This document shows, piece after piece, positions 52,927 through 60,939 of a stretch of 64,000 bases of DNA (positions are counted from its first letter, which is position 1; each line of letters opens with the position of its first letter). The position numbers and the translations under genes are program-made. The stretch covers positions 1 through 64,000 of the forward strand of contig CALKHN010000071.1 of NCBI GenBank assembly GCA_937991535.1. The letters run 5' to 3'. The notes under the pieces are model-generated. The model was not told where the DNA came from and did no database searches. It saw only the letters and a program-made list of their open reading frames with translations. Origin of the DNA: an uncultured Sphingobacteriales bacterium (GTDB lineage Bacteria; Bacteroidota; Bacteroidia; Chitinophagales; Chitinophagaceae).

Positions 52927-53856
52927 ATGTCTTCACCTAATGATAATTGGTATGGGCACCTGGTAGCCCAAAGCCGCACAGATGCTATTTACGATCTTAT
53001 TCATATGTTTCTGGTTCCTGACTGGGCACCGAATCATGATCTGGATTTTGTAACGGTAAGAAAACAGGCACTACCGGAGCAGTTCAAAAATATTCCCCCG
53101 GAAGATATTTCACGAAAACTTTTACCCAAAGATTACTGTTTCCCCGGCGATGACTATGTGTTGCTGCACAACTACCGGTTAACCGAATACCTGCATGCCG
53201 CCCGGTGGATTGACTGCATTGAAGATTTTGAAGACAGAACTTTCCTGGAGCTTCGCTACGACTGGCCACAAAAAGCACAGGAGTTTTGGAATAATCCACC
53301 GGCTTACAATCTTGCTGCTAAAACCCCCGCAACGACAGACGCCGATGATGAACGGGTGTTGGAAGAAAAAGAGCAAAGTATGAAAATCGCGTATGAGTTG
53401 CTCCAGCAGGGCCGCAACCCGGAACTTGCTTTGAAGCATGCCGAAACCGGGAAAGAATTCCTCGATGCGCAACAAATCATTTATAATAGCGACGCCAATG
53501 CACTTTTGCAAAAAATTTCACGGCAAATGATGGGTTATAACATAGTGGCGATGGTGTACGCCTGGAACAACCAGGTAAATAAAGCGGCTGCAATTGATCA
53601 ATTGTACATTCATCAACCGGGGCTATGGGAAAGTTTGGATACCTGCATCATGCCTTACCTTGAAATGCTGATGGTAAAAAAGCAAAGCGACTATTTGCAT
53701 TATTTATTCAGCGATAAGGATTTTCGGGCGTATTTTTTAGCGCATTACGAAGCTTATATTTCTTTATTGGTGGATGATACTTATATACTTTCCCGTAAAA
53801 CTGAAGTGGTGGGCATTATCAACCGGGTTAATTATACAGGAAAAGAGTGGAAATAG
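52927..53856 (+). CDS. Unrecognised 309-residue protein in the HsdS-tail cassette
   Basis: 309 residues, no signal peptide or membrane helix. The first 140 residues are mixed and rich in aromatic and acidic residues (WYGHLVAQSRTDAIYDLIHMF, PDWAPNHDLDFVTV). The rest is strongly helical, with TPR-like texture such as IAYELLQQGRNPELALKHAETGKEFL. I do not recognise the family. It starts 31 bp after the left HsdS-tail repeat and its stop codon is the last triplet before the right repeat. Given its location among defence-type genes, an anti-phage role is possible but unproven. Confidence 0.65.
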   Translation: MSSPNDNWYGHLVAQSRTDAIYDLIHMFLVPDWAPNHDLDFVTVRKQALPEQFKNIPPEDISRKLLPKDYCFPGDDYVLLHNYRLTEYLHAARWIDCIEDFEDRTFLELRYDWPQKAQEFWNNPPAYNLAAKTPATTDADDERVLEEKEQSMKIAYELLQQGRNPELALKHAETGKEFLDAQQIIYNSDANALLQKISRQMMGYNIVAMVYAWNNQVNKAAAIDQLYIHQPGLWESLDTCIMPYLEMLMVKKQSDYLHYLFSDKDFRAYFLAHYEAYISLLVDDTYILSRKTEVVGIINRVNYTGKEWK

Positions 53857-53954
53857 GCATAACCCAAAGCCTGCAACAGGCAGAGGCATTGAGGCAAAGT
53901 ATTTTAAAGAAAGCGTTTGAGGAGAGGTTGGTATATAAAATCTTTACTAATTGA
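53857..53954 (+). pseudogene. hsdS: HsdS C-terminal tail remnant, copy 3 (with right 66-bp repeat)
   Basis: The frame opening at ATA 53859 reads ITQSLQQAEALRQSILKKAF then EERLVYKIFTN and stops at 53952-53954. The first 66 bp (53857-53922) repeat 52830-52895 with six changes. It has no start codon and lacks all target recognition domains. Confidence 0.75.
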
Positions 53955-54070
53955 TAGTCAGCTATTTAGCATGATTGATCATGAAAGATCATTTACATGG
54001 CTTTCTTTATTGTAAACCAAATGCATATTTAGTTTCCATTTGTGGAACGAATGTTTACTAAAATGATACT

Positions 54071-54184
54071 ATGGGGATAGGGAAATTAATAAAACAGCCA
54101 GAGGGATATACGGCTTTTGTACCAGATCCATTTCCATCAGCCCACTTGTATGTGCTCAGCAAGAAATTGCATTTAGAAAATTGA
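54071..54184 (+). pseudogene. fic: Fic N-terminal fragment
   Basis: A 37-codon frame beginning MGIGKLIKQPEGYTAFVPDP and ending in a run of FPSAHLYVLSKKLHLEN. The GYxAFxPxPxP wording is the start of Fic (Fic_N) domain proteins, which in Bacteroidota are often carried inside type I restriction loci. The Fic catalytic HxFxxGNGR motif is absent because the frame ends early. It is best read as a truncated relic of such a gene. Confidence 0.5.
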
Positions 54185-54309
54185 GGTCTTAAGATAAGCA
54201 TAATTGATAGGCCATTACAATACCGCTTGGGGTTCGTGCGCTGCGCTATACAGCGAAATGAAGCGGAGAAGCATGCATCGCATGTAAACAATTGAGTTCT
54301 AAAACCTGT

Positions 54310-54618
54310 TTACACAACATCCTGTTCTGCCATCCGGGCCTCAATTTCATATTTGTTATTGCGGTATCCTTTTTTAATGGTTTCAATAGTATATAGGGTA
54401 ATAAAGGAAACGAACCCGTACCGCCGGAACTGTTCTACATGCTTAAGTTCATGCCTTACCCATCGCGTGTCGTGCAAAAACTCCTGGGCGGTAGCATTGT
54501 ACAGGTGAATGGTTTTGCCCAGGGTAAAAGCCACATTATCCACGCCCAGCCACCAGGCAGCTATTTTCGCTTTCCACGACCGCTCCCTTATTTTTATATT
54601 ACGGGTATCCATCTGCAT
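54310..54618 (-). CDS. Small zincin-like protein with HExxH motif
   Basis: 102 residues. VRHELKHVEQFRRYGF has the HExxH zinc-binding helix, and NNKYEIEARMAEQ may supply the third ligand Glu. Such short DUF4157-like zincins are common in Bacteroidota; activity is uncertain. The start ATG at 54618 abuts the bcp stop at 54619-54621 (ATG 54612 is also possible), so it is translationally coupled to bcp. Confidence 0.75.
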   Translation of the reverse strand: MQMDTRNIKIRERSWKAKIAAWWLGVDNVAFTLGKTIHLYNATAQEFLHDTRWVRHELKHVEQFRRYGFVSFITLYTIETIKKGYRNNKYEIEARMAEQDVV

Positions 54619-55086
54619 TTATAACTGATCCCATGCCTTAATGATTTCTTCTGCATGCTGTTTATTGCGGGGACGTAAAAATATTTTCCTGATCACTCCT
54701 TTTTCGTCAATTACAAAAGTAGTGCGGTGTAGTCCCATATATTTTCTGCCATACAACTGCTTTTCACCCCATACCCCGTATTTGTCAATGGTTTTGTGAT
54801 CCGGGTCAGCCAACAAATTAAACGGAAGTGAATATTTTTCTTCAAATTTTTTATGCGATTTTTCATCATTGGGGCTTACACCCAGTATTTCAAATCCTTT
54901 TTGTTTTAACAAAGGAAAATTGTCCCTTAAATTACAGGCCTGTATGGTACAGGTAGGCGTATCATCCTCCGGGTAAAAAAACAATACCAGCTTTTTCCCT
55001 TTATAATCTGATAAGGCGATTTTTTCTCCTCTTTGATTCTTCCCGGAAAAGGCGGGGGCTTTATCGCCTTCTTTTAATGTAATCAT
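54619..55086 (-). CDS. bcp: Thioredoxin-dependent peroxiredoxin (bacterioferritin comigratory protein)
   Basis: A 155-residue atypical 2-Cys peroxiredoxin. The active site is PEDDTPTCTIQACNLRD, with peroxidatic and nearby resolving Cys five residues apart. LVLFFYPEDDTP, LPFNLLADPDHKTIDKYGVWG and TFVIDEKGVIRKI complete the fold. It reduces H2O2 and alkyl peroxides through thioredoxin. The longer frame to 55257 runs through a heptad repeat tract (CCTGCACCTTGTAA type) and cannot be native; the start is ATG 55086. Confidence 0.95.
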   Translation of the reverse strand: MITLKEGDKAPAFSGKNQRGEKIALSDYKGKKLVLFFYPEDDTPTCTIQACNLRDNFPLLKQKGFEILGVSPNDEKSHKKFEEKYSLPFNLLADPDHKTIDKYGVWGEKQLYGRKYMGLHRTTFVIDEKGVIRKIFLRPRNKQHAEEIIKAWDQL

Positions 55087-55192
55087 ATGAATGTGAAAAT
55101 AGGAGAAATGTGGGAAATGTGGAAATTCAACAATAAATGAAAAACCATGTGGTTTGTTCCCCAGCATACAGGTGAAATCCGAAAGGTCCGCC

Positions 55193-55250
55193 CACCCTGC
55201 ACCTTGTAACCTGCCCACCTGTAACCTGCACCTTGTAACCTGTAACTCTG
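55193..55250 (+). repeat. Heptad repeat CACCTTG/TAACCTG
   Basis: Units CACCCTG, CACCTTG, TAACCTG, CCCACCTG (one 8-mer), TAACCTG, CACCTTG, TAACCTG, TAACTCTG (8-mer) run between the M23 peptidase gene and bcp. The complement of this wording (CAGGTTACAAGG type) is found at 10047-10081. Looser heptad texture extends down toward 55090. Confidence 0.7.
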
Positions 55251-55257
55251 TCCCCAC

Positions 55258-56967
55258 CTACCGCGTAAACGTAAAAATCTGTGCCGCCGTATTACCCGCT
55301 TCGTCGGCTACACTTATTTTCAGCGAATGTTTTCCGGGCGTGCAGTGCTCATCAAAAATGTATATAAAATTCCTGCCCTTGTCATTGGTAAAGCGAATCC
55401 ACTTACCGTCTAATTCGGCTCTGAAATTTTTTATGGATCCCAAATTATCTTTAACCGTAAACATTAACCGGCTGGCTTTCCTCATGTCCTGTCCGCTCTT
55501 GAACCCTATTGGAATAATCTCGGGAGCTGTTTCATCCAGCACCAGTTGAAAGCTGCCAAAGCTGTTGAATTTTGCCATCGCCCATCCGTTTTGCCATTCC
55601 GGCTTTGAGATTTCTTTTTTGGTTCCCGCAAACCTTTGCATTACCACTCTGCTTCTTTTAACCTGCAACAGCCCGGAATCGGGCTTAATGCGAACAACAA
55701 GTCCCTCCTGGAGCGGAATGTAATCTGCTCCAATAGTGTGTATGGCAGATACCACTGCCGGGTTGGTGGAAACCGATCGCCGGTAAGCAACCTGTACAGC
55801 ATCGTATAAACCTCTTTCACCAATATAAAATTCACAATCTTCACTACCTTCTCCCACATTCACCATAAAAGGATAATATATTTTGCCGGCAGGTGGTAGG
55901 GGCTTTGTTGCAGGCGCCTTGTACTGAACTTTAAAATTCAATGCGGCCGTATTGCTATTGGCGTCTTTTGTTTCAATGCGGATATTGTGTACAGCGCCTT
56001 CAGTTAGCCCAATCACCCCGTTTCCTTTTTGAGTGCGGTATATGCTATTGATATAGCCCGGAAGTTCAGATAAATGCTGCAGGTAGGGTCCTCCGGTGGC
56101 TTTGGTTTTGTAGTCAATATGCGCGTTCAGGTAACGGGTGTGGTAATAACTAATGGTATCCATCGTAAAACGGACCACTTCTTTAGAGCTATTATATAAA
56201 ATACCCTGGAAAATACCATTGTGGTTCGCAGAACCTGTTTGGGCATCATAACTGCTCACAGCGAAACTTATTTTATCGGACGACACGCTGATGGTTGAAG
56301 GAACCGTAATATATTCCTGCCCGCTTTTTTTTACGGCAATCATTTTAGGAGATTGTTCGTAAATACTTTTGTTGCGGTCGTAAACGGCAAGGCGTTGAAT
56401 AACGGGTGGAACATTGTCGGCTATGGGAAATCCAAACAACATAGGATTAAGGTTGGTATCTGTTGCAGTATTCCTGATTTCAAAATGGAGATGCGGTCCC
56501 TGTGAGCCGCCACTATTTCCACTATTGGCAATAAAAGCGCCTTTTTTAACGGGAAACATTTCCATAGGTATATCAAGGGAAACATTCCACGATTCCAGCT
56601 TGTATTGCTGTTCTTTTACATATTGTTCCAGTTTTGGAAAGAATGCATTCAGATGGGCATATACCGTGGTTAAACCATTGGGATGGTTGATGTAGATAGC
56701 CCTGCCAAAACCAAAGGGTTCAATCTTTACCCGTGCTACATATCCCTCGGCCGCCGCATGCACCGGCAGGTTTTCTACCCGGTTGGTTTTAAAATCGAGC
56801 CCCATATGATAGTGGTTGGGACGGAGTTCACCAAAATTCCCGGACAAGCTTGCAGGAATATCTAATGGCTTAATAAAATATCCTTTGGAATAAATACCGG
56901 GCGAATGCTTCTGTGCGAATGAGTGGAAACCAGTTAACAGAAAAAAAACAAAAACACATCTCATCAA
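55258..56967 (-). CDS. Secreted M23 family metallopeptidase
   Basis: 569 residues with signal peptide VFVFFLLTGFHSFAQ. The M23/LytM domain lies at about residues 40-190: GELRPNHYHMGLDFKT has the first His and Asp, and SQGPHLHFEIRN the HxH; GNSGGSQGPH is the classical end. Beyond is a 370-residue region of beta-rich modules, ending in a Big-type SVADEAGNTAAQIFTF. It should cleave peptidoglycan cross-links in the periplasm. The start is ATG 56967. bcp follows 171 bp downstream on the same strand. Confidence 0.92.
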   Translation of the reverse strand: MMRCVFVFFLLTGFHSFAQKHSPGIYSKGYFIKPLDIPASLSGNFGELRPNHYHMGLDFKTNRVENLPVHAAAEGYVARVKIEPFGFGRAIYINHPNGLTTVYAHLNAFFPKLEQYVKEQQYKLESWNVSLDIPMEMFPVKKGAFIANSGNSGGSQGPHLHFEIRNTATDTNLNPMLFGFPIADNVPPVIQRLAVYDRNKSIYEQSPKMIAVKKSGQEYITVPSTISVSSDKISFAVSSYDAQTGSANHNGIFQGILYNSSKEVVRFTMDTISYYHTRYLNAHIDYKTKATGGPYLQHLSELPGYINSIYRTQKGNGVIGLTEGAVHNIRIETKDANSNTAALNFKVQYKAPATKPLPPAGKIYYPFMVNVGEGSEDCEFYIGERGLYDAVQVAYRRSVSTNPAVVSAIHTIGADYIPLQEGLVVRIKPDSGLLQVKRSRVVMQRFAGTKKEISKPEWQNGWAMAKFNSFGSFQLVLDETAPEIIPIGFKSGQDMRKASRLMFTVKDNLGSIKNFRAELDGKWIRFTNDKGRNFIYIFDEHCTPGKHSLKISVADEAGNTAAQIFTFTR

Positions 56968-57451
56968 TAAAGTAATTCTTAAGTATGGGTAACAAATCTA
57001 CCCATGATTGGTTTAACAATAAAATCATTTTGCAATCCTTTTGGAGTAAGTTTCACAAATGATGGTTAATAATGCTTATTTGTTGTTTGAATACCTGTTT
57101 AATTGTTGGTTTTGTGAACATTTAAAAAAACTGGCATTCTCTTTGAGAAATATGTGATGACTGCCCCCTGGAAAAATTGCTGCTGTTTTACCTGCTCTGT
57201 AAAGATTACCACAAATATTTTTTCGGACTGGTTTTTACACCTCCCCCAATACCTTGATGAACCGTTAAAAATTGGTTGTCGTTATACCCTAACTAAGGTA
57301 TACCAAAGAGGAAACCAATTTGATTTTTGATAATAATCTTTGAAAGAACGAAAATACCTTGAAAAGAGTATAATATTTTCAAACTATAATACAGCGTTTT
57401 TCGTCTATATATTGTCTACTAATTATATTGTTGAACCTAAAATTGAATGTT
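56968..57451. other. Long A/T-rich intergenic region
   Basis: About 480 bp without a supported gene. Two frames around 57157-57330 (57 codons from ATG 57157) show mixed, Cys-rich composition and no homology that I recognise. It is best left unassigned. Confidence 0.4.
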
Positions 57452-57649
57452 ATGAAAGGGATGAAAACAAAAATCGTACTGGCACTGGCCATCATGACAG
57501 GATCTGTAATTGGAGCCTTCCGGGGAGAATTGGCCAAACAGAAATTTATTGCCAAAGTGAAGGAAAAGTATGAGGATCATAAACAGGTTCAGCATCAACA
57601 GGAAATTATGCTTGATGAATTTGAGCTTTCTGCGTTTCATACCAGTTAG
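57452..57649 (+). CDS. Small hypothetical protein
   Basis: 65 residues (ATG 57452; ATG 57461 is also possible). An N-terminal hydrophobic segment (TKIVLALAIMTGSVIGAF) could be a membrane anchor or signal; the rest is charged and helical (KFIAKVKEKYEDHKQVQHQQEIM). I do not recognise the family. A strong intrinsic terminator at 57669-57699 supports it as an expressed unit. Confidence 0.6.
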   Translation: MKGMKTKIVLALAIMTGSVIGAFRGELAKQKFIAKVKEKYEDHKQVQHQQEIMLDEFELSAFHTS

Positions 57650-57668
57650 ATCTGTTTCAATATTTTTA

Positions 57669-57699
57669 AAAGGCACTGGCATTTGGCAGTGCCTTTTTT
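57669..57699 (+). terminator. Rho-independent terminator after the small gene
   Basis: A 10-bp stem (AAGGCACTG / CAGTGCCTT with flanking pair) around an 8-nt loop is followed by six T, 20 bp after the stop at 57649. Confidence 0.85.
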
Positions 57700-57762
57700 G
57701 TGTCAGTAAACATATCTCCGAAATATTAACCCTTTGATTTTCGCATTTAATTTTTCAACCCT

Positions 57763-57770
57763 TACCTTTG
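57763..57770 (+). promoter_or_regulatory. -7 promoter box upstream of carB
   Basis: TACCTTTG matches TAnnTTTG exactly and is followed by CCC. It lies about 80 bp before the carB ATG. The -33 element is not clear. Confidence 0.5.
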
Positions 57771-57849
57771 CCCGGTTTTTTCAGTGCCAACCCGGAAATG
57801 GTTTATGCCGAAAATACCTGCCAGATTCTTTCAAATCTTTATTTAAGAA

Positions 57850-60726
57850 ATGCCTAAAGACAATTCTATCAAAACGGTCCTGATCATTGGTTCAGGCCCT
57901 ATTGTTATCGGACAAGCATGTGAATTTGATTATTCGGGAACTCAGGCTGCGCGAAGTCTGCGGGAGGAGGGGGTTAAAGTAATATTGATCAATAGCAACC
58001 CTGCTACCATCATGACCGATCCTATGATGGCCGACAGGGTATATTTGCTGCCGCTCACCGTAGAAAGCATTGAGCAGATACTGGAAGAGAATCAAATTGA
58101 TGCGGTATTGCCTACTATGGGCGGACAAACCGCGTTGAATTTAGCCAAGGAAGCCAATGAGCTGGGTGTTTGGGAAAAATATGGGATAAGATTAATTGGT
58201 GTAGACATCAAAGCCATTGATAAGGCGGAAGACAGAGAACGTTTCCGTAAATGGATGATTGAGTTAGGGATAGCTGTAGCGCCGGCCAGAACCGCCAACT
58301 CATTTTTAGAGGGAAAGGAAATTGCCCAGGAAATTGGATTTCCCTTAGTTATACGCCCGTCCTATACCCTTGGAGGTACGGGTGGCGGATTTGTGCTTAA
58401 TAAGGAGTTTTTAGATGATGCTCTCGACAGGGGCTTATCCGCTTCCCCTATACACGAAGTGCTGGTGGAAAAAGCCGTATTGGGCTGGAAGGAATTTGAG
58501 CTGGAACTTTTGCGTGATGATGCAGATAATGTAGCAATCATATGTACGGTTGAGAATTTTGATCCTATGGGTGTTCATACGGGCGATTCAATAACCGTGG
58601 CGCCGGCTATGACGCTGAGCGATACCGCTTTTCAATTGATGCGCAATACCGCTATACGAATGATGCGCGACCTGGGTAATTTTGCCGGAGGTTGTAATGT
58701 GCAGTTCGCCCTTAACCCCGCAACAGAAGAAATTATTGCTATCGAAATTAATCCAAGGGTGAGCCGTTCTTCTGCCCTGGCCTCTAAGGCCACAGGATAT
58801 CCGATTGCTAAGATAGCCGCCAAACTGGCTATTGGGTATAACTTAGATGAACTCAAAAACCAAATCACCCAGTCTACTTCAGCCTATTTTGAGCCAACAC
58901 TCGATTATGTAATTGTAAAAGTGCCCCGGTGGAACTTTGATAAGTTTAAAGGCGCCAATGATACGCTGGGTTTGCAAATGAAATCCGTGGGCGAAGTAAT
59001 GTCTATCGGCCGCAGTTTTACCGAAGCCATCCAAAAAGCATGTCAGAGTCTCGAGAATGAAGCGGTGGGTTTGGGTTACTATGGAAAAAGCATGATGCGG
59101 TCGGACGAAATTGTGGAATATTTAAAAACGCCCAAATGGGACAGGATCTTCCGTATTAAAGATGCCCTGATGATGGGCGTAAGCGTGAAATCTATTTGTG
59201 AAGCTACCCGCATTGACCGCTGGTTTATTTACCAGATTCAGCAAATTGTAAATATTGAGAAAAGGATAGGGGAATACAACCGGCAGTCTTTACCCGATGA
59301 TTTGCTGATTGAAGCCAAACACAACGGATTCAGCGATGAACAGATCTGTCGTATTATGAAAGATGGTAAAGATGAGGACATTTATGAGCGAAGGAAAAAG
59401 ATGGGGCTCACACGCGTATATAAAATGGTGGATACCTGCGCCGCTGAATTTGAAGCCAAAACACCTTATTTCTACTCCAGTTTTGAGGCGCCTTCGCTTT
59501 CAGACAACGGAAAAGCAGGTGTTGAGCACAATGAAAGTATAGTTCATCAGGGCAAAACAGCTTCCAAAAATTCCAAAGGATCTGTATTGGTTCTGGGCTC
59601 CGGCCCCAACCGCATAGGACAGGGCATTGAGTTTGATTATTGCTGTGTACACGGGTTACTCGCTATAAAGGAATGTGGCTATGAAGCCATTATGATAAAT
59701 TGTAATCCGGAAACCGTTTCAACGGATTTTGATGTAGCAGATAAACTGTATTTTGAACCTGTGTTCTGGGAACATTTATGGGAGATCATAGAATATGAAA
59801 AGCCTGTAGGTGTAATTGTGCAGTTGGGCGGCCAAACCGCATTGAAATTAGCCAAACGACTGCATGAAAAAGGCATTCGCATTATAGGTACCTCATTCGA
59901 CAATATGGATATTGCCGAAGACAGGGGACGTTTCAGCGATCTTTTAAAAGAATTGGGTATTCCTTACCCCAATTATGGAACAGCCTACGATGCCGATGAT
60001 GCTATTGAGGTAGCCAAAGAAGTGGGTTACCCGGTGCTGGTAAGGCCAAGTTATGTGCTGGGCGGACAAAGAATGCGGATTGTATTGAATGATGAGGAAC
60101 TGGAAAAAGGGGTGCTGAGTTTATTAAAGCATCTTCCCGGAAATAAGATCCTGATTGATCATTTCCTTGACCGTTGCCAGGAAGCCGAGGTAGATGCTAT
60201 TTATGATGGCGAAACCTTTCATGTAATGGGTGTAATGGAGCATATAGAGCCGGCGGGTATACATAGCGGCGACAGCAATGCCGTGTTGCCTGCTTTCAAT
60301 CTTAGTCCGCTGGAAGTAACCACCATGGAGTTCTATTCAGAAAAGATCGCAAGGGCACTGGATATCCGCGGTCTCATCAATATTCAATTTGCCATCAAAG
60401 ACGGCGTGGTATATGTTATAGAAGCCAATCCCCGGGCCTCCCGCACTACACCTTTCATTGCCAAGGCTTACCAGATACCTTATCTTAATATCGCTACAAA
60501 AGTTATGCTGGGAGAAGTAAAACTGAAAGATTTGACCTTTAAGAAGAACCTGAAGGGGTTTGCCATTAAAGAACCGGTTTTCAGTTTTGATAAGTTCCCC
60601 GGTGTAAATAAAGAGCTGGGGCCGGAAATGAAATCAACCGGCGAAGCTATCCGCTTTATAAAGGATCTGCGCGATCCTTATTTCAGAACATTGTATAAGG
60701 AAAGGAGCATGCATTTGAGCAAGTAA
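57850..60726 (+). CDS. carB: Carbamoyl phosphate synthase large subunit, without MGS-like domain
   Basis: CarB makes carbamoyl phosphate from bicarbonate, ammonia (from CarA) and two ATP, for arginine and pyrimidines. Both ATP-grasp halves are seen: VLIIGSGPIVIGQACEFDYSG and VRPSYTLGGTGGGF in the first, VLVLGSGPNRIGQGIEFDYC and LVRPSYVLGGQRMRI in the second. The protein is 958 residues, against about 1070 in E. coli, and ends soon after ELGPEMKSTGEA and RDPYFRTLYKERS. The C-terminal allosteric methylglyoxal-synthase-like domain is therefore absent, as is usual in Bacteroidota. carA is not adjacent. Confidence 0.95.
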   Translation: MPKDNSIKTVLIIGSGPIVIGQACEFDYSGTQAARSLREEGVKVILINSNPATIMTDPMMADRVYLLPLTVESIEQILEENQIDAVLPTMGGQTALNLAKEANELGVWEKYGIRLIGVDIKAIDKAEDRERFRKWMIELGIAVAPARTANSFLEGKEIAQEIGFPLVIRPSYTLGGTGGGFVLNKEFLDDALDRGLSASPIHEVLVEKAVLGWKEFELELLRDDADNVAIICTVENFDPMGVHTGDSITVAPAMTLSDTAFQLMRNTAIRMMRDLGNFAGGCNVQFALNPATEEIIAIEINPRVSRSSALASKATGYPIAKIAAKLAIGYNLDELKNQITQSTSAYFEPTLDYVIVKVPRWNFDKFKGANDTLGLQMKSVGEVMSIGRSFTEAIQKACQSLENEAVGLGYYGKSMMRSDEIVEYLKTPKWDRIFRIKDALMMGVSVKSICEATRIDRWFIYQIQQIVNIEKRIGEYNRQSLPDDLLIEAKHNGFSDEQICRIMKDGKDEDIYERRKKMGLTRVYKMVDTCAAEFEAKTPYFYSSFEAPSLSDNGKAGVEHNESIVHQGKTASKNSKGSVLVLGSGPNRIGQGIEFDYCCVHGLLAIKECGYEAIMINCNPETVSTDFDVADKLYFEPVFWEHLWEIIEYEKPVGVIVQLGGQTALKLAKRLHEKGIRIIGTSFDNMDIAEDRGRFSDLLKELGIPYPNYGTAYDADDAIEVAKEVGYPVLVRPSYVLGGQRMRIVLNDEELEKGVLSLLKHLPGNKILIDHFLDRCQEAEVDAIYDGETFHVMGVMEHIEPAGIHSGDSNAVLPAFNLSPLEVTTMEFYSEKIARALDIRGLINIQFAIKDGVVYVIEANPRASRTTPFIAKAYQIPYLNIATKVMLGEVKLKDLTFKKNLKGFAIKEPVFSFDKFPGVNKELGPEMKSTGEAIRFIKDLRDPYFRTLYKERSMHLSK

Positions 60727-60741
60727 AGCAATGAATATGGG

Positions 60742-60764
60742 CGCTGATTTTTTCAGCGTTTTTT
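60742..60764 (+). terminator. Rho-independent terminator after carB
   Basis: Stem CGCTGA / TCAGCG with loop TTTTT is followed by six T, 15 bp after the carB stop. Confidence 0.8.
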
Positions 60765-60775
60765 GGCCCATGTGC

Positions 60776-60919
60776 TTATGCGGTTGCGGCAATCGCTTCC
60801 GCCTTGCTGCTCTGCATGCCCATTATCACTTCATCACGGAGGTTTAATGTTTTGGTTTGTGCGGATAGTTGAATAAAGCCTGTTACTCCAAAGAGCAATA
60901 CGGTTGCCATTTTTTTCAT
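60776..60919 (-). pseudogene. Truncated TolC-like outer-membrane efflux gene
   Basis: A 47-codon frame beginning MKKMATVLLFGVTGFIQLSA, ended by a TAA. After the signal peptide, QTKTLNLRDEVIMGMQSSK resembles the start of TolC family proteins (LxLxDAVxLALxNSK). The remaining 350-odd residues are missing. It lies 20 bp downstream of the TetR gene, as in many TetR-TolC-HlyD-AcrB efflux operons, so it is probably the relic of such an operon. Confidence 0.6.
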
Positions 60920-60939
60920 TCGTGCTGAATTGAAAATTT

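Larger units (their letters stand above)
50257..54300. other. Accessory island: debris of a type I restriction-modification locus with inserted cassettes
   Basis: Between the aminotransferase and the metallopeptidase-like gene lies about 4 kb that is locally more A/T-rich. It has an HsdR start fused to an HsdS tail, two free HsdS-tail copies (52808-52908, 53857-53954), a Fic N-terminal fragment (54071-54184) and three intact genes. The first 110 bp include, in frame with the chimera, a piece reading ALLEAIRVGEDLTAE that resembles the start of an AlbA_2-type ATP-binding protein; this is a weak call. No transposase or integrase is present. Confidence 0.7.

Noticed and set aside
50257..54300. 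Integrative element or prophage
   Set aside because: No integrase, transposase, tRNA attachment duplication or phage structural gene was seen; the only direct repeats are HsdS-tail coding DNA.
55087..55257. N-terminal extension of bcp in the long frame
   Set aside because: The added residues are a translation of the heptad repeat and spacer; the conserved domain starts at ATG 55086.
57157..57330. 57-codon frame beginning MTAPWKNCCC
   Set aside because: Cys-rich start and no recognisable family; another frame over the same bases looks equally protein-like. Probably chance.
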